Part shown: positions 48,070-58,322 of the stretch, in pieces
Numbering within the stretch: the stretch's first letter is position 1
Layout: every line of letters starts with the position of its first letter
Assembly (NCBI GenBank): GCA_034401135.1
Contig: JAWZSP010000004.1
Span: 992,001 to 1,056,000 of the forward strand
DNA: 64,000 bases
Source: Volutella citrinella
Lineage: Eukaryota; Ascomycota; Sordariomycetes; Hypocreales; Nectriaceae
Direction of reading: 5' to 3'
Notes under the pieces: generated by a model
What the model saw: the letters and a program-made list of their open reading frames with translations, nothing else
The model's database searches: none
Told to the model about the DNA's origin: nothing
Position numbers and translations under genes: made by a program

Positions 48070-49111
48070 TTATAGATCAGCGCTGTCCTCTGCCCTTGCG
48101 TGATCCCCTTGCAACCACGTCTTTGCCATTTCATACGTCCCCAGATACAGTCCACTGCCCAGCATGGTCCATCCCGACCGCAGGGCGGCACCGCGAAAGA
48201 ATCCTCGCACCCCCTTCTCACGAAATACCTCTTGTGTTACTGTCCAAGGACCCTGCTTGGCCCGGTTTCCTGCCAAGGCACCTTGATCCCGAGCTTCACC
48301 GTGTTGCCCAGCGCTGAGCATCATGCGAGTCTTGACAACGTCACTCGGTGTAGTGATGAATGCAGCCAGGGCGCCCGCACCGCCTGCACTCGCGCCAGTG
48401 ATGATTCCCGTCTCAGCGAGATTCCTTGGCTCCGCTCCACGCCCGCGATCTCGTGATCTCCAGACTCTTGACCGGATATTCTCAAATACGGGGAACTGGA
48501 TTGCCGTGAAGGGCAGGTTCCTCGCCACCAGCGCTGTGTAGCCTGTGAAGAGACGTCGGGCACCTCCTGCGCCTCCCAATTTCCGAAAGGCTTCCATGGA
48601 TGTCCCTGAGGTGGTCCGGCCGGCCTCTGTTGACTGAATCATTTGCGCATTCTGCTTGATAACCTCAGCGGGTGCCAAGATCAGACAGGAAGCCATCTCA
48701 GCGACCGCCGACGCGGAAGCATGAACAACCGCTTCAGGCACAGCAGACGCATTTCCAATAATCCTCTTGCCATTCTCATAAGTTGAGAAGAACACCCCCG
48801 CTGTTTCATCGTCAGCTCATCACTATGCTCATTGGAGGAGGGTCTTGGGGCTCATGCCGGCTGGGAGGGTTGCTAAGATGACGCTGCCAACACCTTGATA
48901 GACGCCCTTGAAGACAGCAACCCTCTTTCCGGGCTTGGTAACAAAGGTACTTAGGTAGTCCTGGCTTTGGTATCTCGTTTTTATGGTATCCAAAGGGTAA
49001 ACTAATAGGTCGACAGTGAAGGCTGCAAAAGCCCCGGCCTCAATTCGTCGTTAGCACTGACTGTCACGCCGACAATTCGGCGGGTGTACATACGGCATAA
49101 ATTTCCAACAT
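48070..49111 (-). CDS. Mitochondrial carrier (SLC25), S-adenosylmethionine carrier-like
   Basis: Three exons (49111-49094, 49038-48858, 48800-48070) encode 309 residues, the usual carrier length. The three carrier repeats carry YPLDTIKTR, APAEVIKQ and TPSDVVKTR, the Px[DE]xx[KR] motifs of SLC25 proteins of the inner mitochondrial membrane. The motif pattern, including the unusual AE-VIKQ second repeat, is closest to the Pet8/SLC25A26 S-adenosylmethionine group; substrate is inferred. Exon 1 encodes only six residues. The second intron (48801-48857) must start with GC, not GT: all GT alternatives run into a stop before the conserved GVFFSTYE, whereas GC-AG splicing gives LPAAGVFF in phase. Confidence 0.83.
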
Positions 49112-49798
49112 GATATCTTTGGTGCCGTTGAAATTAAAAACAACTCTCAAGGTGCAACATTTATCCCCCGTCCTTTATTCAGTGTCAGTGCCGGCTGGGA
49201 ATGCGATTTCAGCCTACTGTTGGTCATGTCGTCATGGAACTGGAAAGTTTGCCACGTGAATTGGGTCCCATGCCACCATACATTTTTACGAAGATCAGGG
49301 ATCAATTGCTGAGAATTTTCTGAGGCAAATTTACAGGTACAGAAATTGCATGTGGATGTAAACAGACAATCGGGGCTGGTGTGAAGCCTCAACATTGGCA
49401 GCCATCCTTGGTCCAGCATAGACGCACTAAACCCAGTAGATATTCAACATGTCATGACGGTCTTGAGATCGACAATGCTCCGGTGGCCAACCTTCATCTC
49501 CAGTAAAACCGATCAGTATCTTAGCATTCAACATCCAACACACAGACCGAAGAGGTGGGTTAAAAGAAAACGTGATCATTATGATGACGAAGCATATCCT
49601 GATCGTCGGAGATGTGCCGCCGTATATACAAGTCCCGATGAAAGAGCAAACCGGTAAGCCGGGCACTGCGCCCGATCTATATGCCCCCGAAAATGATTCC
49701 CCAAAATGGACCAAATATGCTTGCGTTTCCTTCTCTATGCTCTATGTTTGGAGGGAAATCAAAACCAGTACCCGACGCCTCTGCTTCGGATAAATCGA
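49112..49798. other. Intergenic region
   Basis: AT-rich spacer between the carrier start and the phosphatase stop, both minus strand. No gene is seen. Confidence 0.45.
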
Positions 49799-51058
49799 TT
49801 ACAGTTTACTCTTGACAGCTTCCGCCTCCTCGTTGACGACGGCTACCACGACGCAGATGTCGTCGACCTTGCCGCCGTGCCAATTCTCCTGGGGGTAGTA
49901 CTTCTGAACCTCCTTGGCGAAGGGACCGTCTCGCTTGGTGTTGACGCTGGCGCGCTTCGCCGCCGTCACTAGCTCGGTTGCAAGAAGACTTTGGAGTGTC
50001 ATTATCTTGGCCGGCTTCTCCGAGGCCTCGGGCAGCTCGCACATGGGCCCTAGGTTGTCAGCGACACGAACACCACCTGCTTCGTCCAGGATCCAGGCCC
50101 CATTGTGCACAAGCGCTCGGCTGGCGATACGGAGGATGTCTTGGTTGAAGAGGTTATCAAGCACGCCGTCAGTCGCGAAGATGATGACGTCTCCATGGCG
50201 TAGTGAGTTCTCGGTAACATCGGCGTCCCGGGGAAGGTCGCTGAGCTGTGCGCCGCCAAAGGCAGCCATCCGAGCGGCAACACTTGGTGGCACAAGGGAT
50301 AGTTGGAACGGGGTGTTGAAGGCGTGCGTCTGGGGTTCCGAGTATGTGTGAACGGCGTTGAGACGCAGGTGCAGGAAACCAGAGTCTCCTAGATTCGCGA
50401 CATCGAGGGTGCCATCGGCCTTTGCGATGCCTACGCATGCGGTGCTTCCGCCCGCACGGAGGCTGCGGTCCTTGCAGATGGAATCATACCCCTTCTGCAT
50501 GAGGGACCGGGCGGTCAAGGGAGGGTGATCGGGCTTGTGTTCGTGGGCCGCCAGGGCCATGTAGTCGCAGAAGCCATGAGAGAAGTCTGCAGGATCGACA
50601 CCAGAGTCCACCCAGCCGCCGACGCCATCGGCGAGGCCAAACGCAACCGAGCCGGAATCATTGATCCGGCTCACAAAGAAGGCATCGTGGCCCGACTCGG
50701 GACGGGCGGAAGGGCGGCGATTGCGGGGAGGAGAGATGCGATTGTATGGGTTGAAGTGGAACACGTGCGTCGTGGGATCGTAGGGTCGGTCCTTTGCGAT
50801 GAAGGAGGATGCGATGTGGTAAGAGAAGCGCGAAGTGTTTGTCGCGGCGGAGGAGTAGGACCGGGAGCAGCAGCGCAAGGGCGAGGGCGATGGCATAGCG
50901 AAGAATTGCGCCGCGAATCGCTGGGTCGAGGGCGTCGAGTTCAATGAGGCTGGGGGCAATGTCAGAGACGAACCGGCACCTGCAGGGCGATCGCGCGACA
51001 AACCTTTTGTGAACATCCGCAAATGGACAGCTCGGCTATAAGTGGTGGTGGCCATCAT
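49799..51058 (-). CDS. PP2C-type protein phosphatase, PTC7-like
   Basis: Single exon, 419 residues. Metal-dependent Ser/Thr phosphatase motifs are in order: GLADGVGGW, KGYDSI, GGSTACV, LGDSGFL, ATDGVLDNL and KVDDICVVVAVV. This arrangement, without the classical N-terminal RxxME motif, matches the PTC7/Azr1 branch, which in yeast is mitochondrial or nuclear-envelope and dephosphorylates Coq7 in ubiquinone synthesis. The N-terminal about 80 residues are Arg/Ser-rich and suit a mitochondrial presequence. Two adjacent ATGs (51058, 51055) can start it; the frame continues upstream only through non-ATG codons. Confidence 0.93.
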   Translation of the reverse strand: MMATTTYSRAVHLRMFTKGLSRDRPAGAGSSLTLPPASLNSTPSTQRFAAQFFAMPSPSPLRCCSRSYSSAATNTSRFSYHIASSFIAKDRPYDPTTHVFHFNPYNRISPPRNRRPSARPESGHDAFFVSRINDSGSVAFGLADGVGGWVDSGVDPADFSHGFCDYMALAAHEHKPDHPPLTARSLMQKGYDSICKDRSLRAGGSTACVGIAKADGTLDVANLGDSGFLHLRLNAVHTYSEPQTHAFNTPFQLSLVPPSVAARMAAFGGAQLSDLPRDADVTENSLRHGDVIIFATDGVLDNLFNQDILRIASRALVHNGAWILDEAGGVRVADNLGPMCELPEASEKPAKIMTLQSLLATELVTAAKRASVNTKRDGPFAKEVQKYYPQENWHGGKVDDICVVVAVVNEEAEAVKSKL

Positions 51059-53844
51059 GACCCAGGGTGCAGGGAGATGGATGCAGAGCAGGAAAAGAAG
51101 AGAAGCAGCAAGGCTCAGATGCACCTATGTGCTGCAATGGCCTGGAAGAGTCCGAACGAGCGAGATGAGCCTCATAGGGGAGCCATCATGAACGGGGCAC
51201 TAGCCAGTGGGAGGTGGGATCGCGAATGGGAGACGAAAAGTTGTTGAGTGGAAAGAATTCTTGTTCCGGCAGTCGACACCACTTTGGCCACCCACCCGCT
51301 GCCGCCCTGGCGCAACAAGGTACTGTACCTTCCATTCTAGCCTGGAATCTAATCACAGTGGGTTATCAGGCGGTTCCTTCTGTTTGGCCCCCGCCTCCAG
51401 CGCGGCCCATGCCATCGGTTCCCACTGCTCATTGCTGGGCCCCCTAAGGGCAGGTACTGAGGCAGGCGCTGTCCAGGGGACTCTTCGCCACCACCTGCCA
51501 GCTCAGGGCCTTCCGCCTCTCCAAGGACCGGACCCGGCTAACGGGCCGCCTTGAAGAGTTGGGCGCCGGACAAGCACTGCCGGCCATCCCCAGTGACAAA
51601 AGCGACAAGCGGGCCATTCCCAATTTTTCCCGGCTCGCCTCACACCAGACACTGCGTCTCTGTTACTAACGCATTCACCAGTCAGGGGCCTTGTGACTAG
51701 GATATCGAGAAGCTCTCGTGACCTCCTGCAGGGTAGTTAGCCACCGATGTCATCCAGCTCTGAGCATATGGCAGGAATGTTTGCTCCAATTGAAAATGCA
51801 ACTCCCCGGCGGCCTGTGGTTTATTTTTATTTTTATTTATTTTTTAATAAACTGCTCTGCGACTTCCATACCGTGGTGTGTTCAACTGAGCAGTAGTGTA
51901 TCAAAAGGTGAGAATGTGTAAGTCAACGTCTTGCGGCCTTCGCATGAGAGTCGCTGTATGCTCCAAGTCGCAACCGAAACAACGACAATGAGGTGCAGCT
52001 CCCAAATGAGCGATACAAACATTTATAGGGAACTGTAAACGAACATTGACAGCCAACACATGTCCTAACCACCAAATAATTTCGCCTTCGGCACCTCGTC
52101 ACCTGTCCAAGCATTATGGCAATACGAACTACACCCGGGGTTTTCATCGTGTGGCGCACGCCCTTGCAGCCGTTGTCGGCGCCAGTGGGTGTCGTACAGG
52201 ATTTCCCTGCAGGTTGAGCCAGGTTCGCTCATATGATCATTCTCAGCTGTCGCGGCAAATTGGGACAGGACAGTCTGTTGGCCGAGCGTGCAGTGCTAGC
52301 TCGGTCGAATAAGAACGGCATATATATGCAGCTAGCCGTACTATCGATGGTGAGGCAGCCACCAGGATATTGAAATGAGATGACTGACATTTTGGCATCA
52401 CTTTGTGGGCGCAATTCATGCTACTGGAATCCCCGGCGATCAATCTCATAACCAAGAGTCAGACGTGTACCTTATGTTCCTCGCTGACAGTTTGGAAGCG
52501 ACTTGATCACGGACCTTTTGTGATCAGTGTCAAGTCAGAGCTGAGGTTTACCTGCCATGTGAGACCCCGCATTGCTCTCAGGGATTAAAAAAGAGTGTGG
52601 AAATGCGACCTTTTTCGAGACAGAAGAGGTTATTCGGAACTGATGACTGACTACATTTATTTTGGTGAGCCAACTGGTATCAGGAAGTTTCATACCTCGT
52701 GTTAATTATAGCTACAAGTCTTACTTTCGGCGTAAAACATGAAAGCTGTATGCCAAGTCTACATGTACCTTTTATCTACGGCATGCAGGAAAGAATTCGG
52801 GCCTCAATATGATCTACTGAGAGTGTGATACATCTGGGGAGCTGGGCGATTTTGAGGCTATCGTTCCACAGGCAAATCCTTGTAATCGTCTTCGCCGTTC
52901 CCCATAGGATGGCTTAGATGATAGGAGATCAAACAATCTTGACATATACGTGCTTATTGCTCCGTCAGACGGATCTCCAAAGGATCAACGATGTAGTCAG
53001 CTCCCGCCAAGTGCGTCGTATTGCTCCGCCAATCTCCCAGTCCTACATCCGCCACAAGAGACACACAACTTGGAAGCCTGGACGCCTGTTCCACTTATTC
53101 GCGGGGAGCACGGTCGCGGGTGCATACTCAATCTCCGACCAACAACGGCGCGGATGCATCTTACAGTCTCACTCAGACGGAGGAGCCAGCCCTGGCACGC
53201 CACATCGCTCGCTGCACATTCCACCAATGCCCCCCCTCACCTTACCGAGCTCAGCTTCAGGCTTCAGCTCGACCGCACGCAACGATTCCAGCAGCATTCC
53301 CACCGCCCCGTGTCTCGCGTAAGCGTGGCAGAGATCGCCCAGCCAAGCCAGTCGGAGAGCGGTCTGTCGCTTGTTGCACAATAGTACCCCTAGAGGAAGG
53401 CATCCGAGCAAACATTTTTTTCCTATTTTAGGTCTGTACGCTTTTCCCTGGCCGCAGAGGCTCGGGATCGGACCTGATGCTGCGCGAGGATCCGGGGTGG
53501 GTGTAGTTTCAGGAAAAGCCCGCCCGCCGCGCGCCGGCAGATGCGCGCATCACACACACCTCGTATTCTTGGGCACACTCGAGTCTCGACCTCCACTGCC
53601 GAGGCCTTGCACGCACAATCACAGAACGGGGACGTGGCTTGAAAATGTCTTGGTAGGGCCTCTGCAAGGTTGTACCTTGGCCCGTCTGTCCTAGGAGCCA
53701 TAGATGCAACTAGTAGTAAATGAATATATATATATCATGCCCATTAGGTTGAATGGTCCGTTGCACATTTCCACGCGGTAGCTTCGCTCAATCCCAACTC
53801 TGGATCTCGCCTGCTCCACCCCTTTGCTGAAAGAAGTCTCCAAA
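51059..53844. other. 2.8-kb gene-free stretch
   Basis: No coding region is supported on either strand. It includes an A/T block of TTTTA repeats at about 51824-51849, and an AT-rich, codon-like-free part at 51900-52900. A TA-repeat TATA-like element is at 53725-53736, about 110 nt before the next gene. Confidence 0.45.
53725..53736 (+). promoter_or_regulatory. TA-repeat TATA-like element before the secreted cysteine-rich gene
   Basis: ATATATATATAT-like run about 110 nt upstream of the ATG at 53845. Confidence 0.35.
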
Positions 53845-54438
53845 ATGCTCCTCAACTTGCCCTTCGTCCTCGGCATCGCTAGTTTGGCCATCTTGCCAGC
53901 CCAGGTTGCTGCCAAGGTGCCATACTATCCACCTCCTCCAAAACCCTGCCGCCCCTCGGTCACATCCCACACCCGGTCAACACCGACCGTCTCGGACGAT
54001 TGCAGCACTCGCACGGTTTGCGTAGATGCTGTCAACGAGTGCGGCATCAAGTTTGGAGGGTATTGCGTCCTCCCCCGAGAATTGTATCGGATCAAGAACC
54101 AACGTTGACATCGACAGATGCATTCCCGACTGTAAGCCGTGGGCCTTGACCACGCCTCCGTGTCCCACTTCTACGACCATGGCAACCATCAGTGTGTCGA
54201 CTGAGTGTGTCACCGGAGTGATTCTCTGCAAGGACTATATCGATGATTGTGGGCAGATGTATGGAGGGTAGGTTGCTCCTCTGCGCGTCCAGGTTGTGAT
54301 GTGGCCACGGCTGACTCGTCTAGTTGCTTTGACACCTGCTCGCCCGAACCGACCTGGTTCACGCCGAACTGCACTCCCACGACAGCAGTTGCCACTCCCA
54401 CTGCAGACTACCCGGCTCCTACCACCACTGAGTACTGA
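53845..54438 (+). CDS. Small secreted cysteine-rich repeat protein
   Basis: Three exons (53845-54059, 54118-54267, 54324-54438) encode 159 residues. A signal peptide is evident (about residues 1-23, LPFVLGIASLAILPAQVAA). The mature part has 13 cysteines arranged as two copies of C-x5/6-C-x6-C-x6-C-x3-C, separated by Pro/Thr-rich linkers: copy 1 contains CGIKFGGCIPDC, copy 2 CGQMYGGCFDTC. Each copy is interrupted by an intron at the same place, inside the second Gly codon of GGC, both in phase 2, so exon 2 (150 nt) is exactly one repeat unit. The pattern is common among small secreted proteins of plant- and insect-associated fungi; an apoplastic or wall role is inference. The Thr/Pro-rich ends suggest O-glycosylation. 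Confidence 0.85.
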
Positions 54439-54632
54439 TGAAAGACTCCGCAGCCGGGTTTTGCACTTAACCCCCCATGAACTCTTCACTTTCGCTTCTA
54501 CTCGGGTCTTCGCAAGTGGCCGCGCCAGTCCTTGCTAGTTGTTGAGCCCGTCTGTTTTATAGTCAACAGGGTCAAAGAGAATTAAATGTAACAAGAAGGA
54601 CCTTTTATTATCTGGTCTCAACTCTCCGCGTG

Positions 54633-56135
54633 CTAGTAGTATGCGTTTCCGCTCGTGCTCGGGCTTCTCGCGTAGTCAGTCGCTGTCCCGGGGTAGGCAC
54701 CCACAGGTCCGGATGGGCCGCCCTTGATCTCATCATCTGAGCTGAGGTCATTTGCAAACTCTTCATTCTCTGGTGGGGGGGCTCGCATAGCCTCCAGGAT
54801 GTCTCTCTCCAGAACGGGCGGTTGGTAGGCTTTGATAGTATGGATTTCACGCCCCGACGGCATCTTGGCCAGAAGCGAGTTGATTGGAGGGATTGGATGG
54901 GTGTTCATCTAGAAGAGCAAGTTAGCCGAGAGATAAAGTTAGTACCACGAATGGCTCACCGTGTCGTTGAGCTTCGTCCATTTTGCGTCCAGCATCTCCA
55001 AGACCCTCGTTTCCTCCAGCTTGCCTGCGTCAGCGCCCCATGTGGTTTCCTTCTCCACTCGGCGATCTTCGCGCTTCTCTGTGAAATCCTTCTTTAGGCG
55101 GCTCAAACTGAGGCCCTTCTTGGCCTCCTTGACTTCCACACCTAGTTCCTGCAGACCAGCACGAGCCCATCCGATGCCGTCAGCCGTCTGCCCGCCGAGT
55201 TCGGCATCGATGCCGAAGAAACGACAGGCTTTCGCCCTACTTGTCCGGCGCAGATCGTCGAGGTATTTGACGAGGCCCGAGTTGACCCTGGTCGAGCCAG
55301 TACCGGCCGAGCCGAGTAACGACGCTGCCTTTGCAGCATGCTCTGAAGCAGCAAGGCATAGACGTGCGTAAAGATGAGCACGAACCTTTGGGATGTCTGG
55401 CGCCTTGAACATCCACTCCTTGTCATTCTTGTTTCGACTTTGAGCAACAATGGCAGGATATGGATCGTCTTTTAATACAGCAAGCAAAGTTGCCTCTGCG
55501 AGTGCCAAACAGGCGAGGCCTCGAGCGGTTGTAGGAGAGACATCCACACAGGGAGGGGTATCGGAAATGTGTTCTCCACGGCTTGCGAGAAAGTCATACA
55601 CCGAGGCAGCATCCAGAAGATACTTCGTGGCAGATGTGACGGCGGCTGTTCGTTCCTGAGCTCCAAGGAATTCTTGGCTTGTTGAATAGAGTGGCTGCAG
55701 CGCGGACCTGGCTGTCAGCACGTGTGCGAATCCGAGGCTGGAGAGGACGAATGCTATCTCATGCTCCAGCGACGAAACTTTTACACGAGCTCGTTCTCGC
55801 CCGGGAACAACCTCCCCAGACAGTGTGGGCCGCCACTCAATAGCTGGCGGTGCCTTTGAGGCAACACTGATGACCTCTCCATCTGCCGAGGGCCTTTGCC
55901 GGAGACCATCCCCAACTGCGAGGAGATAGGGGATATAGCCGTTCAGGCTGGAGATGACCGTTGGCAAGTTCGGGAATTGGGATGTTGGTGTCAGGCGCTT
56001 GTGCTTCTTCAGCGCGTCTCGCACTACCCCGCGATATGTGCTGGCGTTGAGGGGCAGCGATGGATGCGACTCTGAGCTAAAGCTGGACGAGAAGGAGAAG
56101 GATGAGGTTGTCGGGAGCACAAAAGGGAATGGCAT
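54633..56135 (-). CDS. palC: pH-response regulator PalC (BRO1 domain)
   Basis: Two exons (56135-54960, 54908-54633) encode 483 residues. PalC (Rim23) joins PalB/PalA at ESCRT-III-linked plasma-membrane sites to activate the PacC transcription factor at alkaline pH. The protein has an N-terminal Ser/Phe-rich segment, a BRO1-like helical domain with [17 protein letters not shown] and [19 protein letters not shown] packing (here [18 protein letters not shown]), then [19 protein letters not shown], a basic helix [13 protein letters not shown], and a conserved tail [15 protein letters not shown]. The intron is phase 0. The gene shares a 349-nt divergent promoter with ALG6 that contains one GCCAAG PacC-like site at 56223. 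Confidence 0.93.
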
Positions 56136-56484
56136 CTTGACCAGATGCGCAATTAACGCTCGGAAAGCATCGAAATTTGCTGCAAGGCGGAAAATGGAAC
56201 GTCCTGGACGTCATATACTCATGCCAAGACACGATGCTCTCTTCCATGCATCGACACACAGTGCACATATGTCCTTACACACCGTAACAGGCACTGGCCG
56301 GGGTTTCACCGAGCTGCTACTGGCTGGGGAAGCTCCCTCATTCTGGCCAGAGCTCCACTAGAATATACTAGACTAGGGTGGCATTGCCTTTTAAGACATC
56401 TCCGGCACCACGTCTCCCTGATCGCGTGTCGCTGCGCTTCATGACACTCGTTTGACCCTCGAACCTCTTAATTGCGCGGTGATC
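56136..56484. promoter_or_regulatory. Divergent palC/ALG6 promoter
   Basis: 349 nt between opposed ATGs, so regulatory sites are probably shared. GCCAAG, the PacC core consensus, is at 56223-56228 on the plus strand; whether it functions is unknown. Confidence 0.5.
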
Positions 56485-58322
56485 ATGGCTGGCCCTCCAC
56501 CGTCACCACATAAACCCCGGCGCCGGGTCAAGAAGGCCGGCAATGGATACGACTCGCCCAGTCGAACCACGACGCTCGTGCGCGAGCCGACGTTCCCCCT
56601 GGCTGCATTCCTGTGGCCGGCGCGTACCTCGTCGTCCCAGTGGGAGGTGCTACCGGTGATCCTCATGGTTGTCGGGCTCTTCAGATGGGCTGCCGGCCTC
56701 TGGGGATACTCTGGTGAGTTGGACCAGCACCTGTTCCTGGCTTGCGGTTTGGTGTGGTCTTGTGCTAATGTCAAGTCGCAGGTTTCCAGAAGCCGCCCAT
56801 GTTCGGAGACTACGAAGCGCAACGCCACTGGATGGAGGTCACGACACAGCTTCCAATCTCGCAATGGTACTTTCACGACCTACAGTGGTGGGGTCTCGAC
56901 TACCCGCCCCTGACTGCGTATCACAGCTGGGCGCTGGGCAAGATCGGAGCCCTCATCGACCCGTCCTGGTTCGAACTCTTCACCTCGCGCGGTCTTCAGG
57001 ACCCCAACCTCAAGATCTTCATGCGGGCCACCGTGATAATCTCCGAATATCTCATTTACATCCCTGCGGCAGTCGTGTTTGTGCGACGCTTCAGCCGACT
57101 GCAAGGTGTTGCAACTTGGACATCGTCTGTCGCCCTGGTTGCCATCCTCATGCAACCCTCGACTATCCTGATCGACCATGTCCACTTCCAGTATAACACA
57201 GTCATGCTGGGTTTCGTGCTTGCGAGCATGTCGAGCATGGTTGCCGAGCGATACAAGTGGGCCGCCGTCTTCTTTGTGGCGGCCCTGGGCTTCAAGCAGA
57301 TGGCCCTCTACTATGCCTTCAGCGTATTTTCTTACCTCCTTGGCCGATGCGTCGTCCCACGAATCAACCCCACGAGGCTCTTTGGAATCGCTCTCGTTAC
57401 AATTGTTGCCTTTGCGGTGCTGGTGCTGCCCATTGTTCTGGGCACGCTCTATGACAACTGCCGCGGAATCGAATCCAACCCCAAGCGGGCAGGCGCTCCA
57501 GTTCTTCCTTTGTTCCCCTGGATTGTCGACCATATCGACACAAAGGCCTTCTATTTCCCCCTCATCGAGCAGCTTGTCCAGATGGTCCACCGCATCTTCC
57601 CCTTTGCTCGTGGACTGTTCGAAGACAAGGTTGCCAACTTCTGGTGCGCTGCCAACGTCGTTGTGAAGCTTCGCAGATTCCCAACGGATCTGCTGCAGAA
57701 GGCCGCCCTGGGAGCCACCCTCTTGTCCATAATCCCGCCCAACTGCGTGCTGTTCCTCAAGCCACGGAAAGCTACCATGCTGCTGGCGTTTGCCGCCACC
57801 GCCTGGGGGTTCTTCCTCTTCAGCTACCAGGTACACGAGAAGAGCGTGCTCCTGCCCCTGATGCCCATGACTCTCCTCCTCGCCGGAAAGCAGGGGCTAG
57901 AGACTGAAATTCGCGCCTGGGTCGGCTTCGCCAACGTCCTGGGGGCCTGGACAATGTTCCCGCTCCTGCGCCGCGTCGACCTGCAGGTGCCGTACCTCGT
58001 CCTGACGTCGCTCTGGGCTTACCTTCTCGGACTGCCCCCAACATCGCTGAGCGCCTACTTCGAGGAGGGTAAGAAAGCCACGTTGTGCCAGTGGTTGACG
58101 GCCGCGCTTCACCTTTCGTTCTATGCTGCCATGGGCGCGTGGCACGTGGCGGACTCCTTCGTTAAGCCTCCTACAGACAAGCCGGACCTGTGGGTGGTGG
58201 CTAACGTGGGCGTCGGCGCCGCAGGTTTCATGCTCTGCTACCTGTGGTGTCTTTGGAAGTTGGTGCGGGAGAGCGACCTTTTGGGCCGGCCGTTGACCAA
58301 GGCCAAGGCCAAGACCCAATAG
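56485..58322 (+). CDS. alg6: Dolichyl-P-Glc:Man9GlcNAc2-PP-dolichol alpha-1,3-glucosyltransferase
   Basis: Two exons (56485-56713, 56782-58322) encode 589 residues. ALG6 adds the first glucose to the lipid-linked N-glycan precursor in the ER lumen, using dolichyl-phosphate glucose (GT57, GT-C fold). About eleven to twelve hydrophobic segments are visible. Conserved features are the luminal FGDYEAQRHWMEVT after the first helix and QWWGLDYPPLTAYHSW, then the HVHFQYNTVMLG motif and the C-terminal FSYQVHEKSVLLPLMP. The ER form ends in a Lys-rich tail (KAKAKTQ). A long Pro/Arg-rich N-terminus precedes the first helix. The intron is phase 1. Confidence 0.96.
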
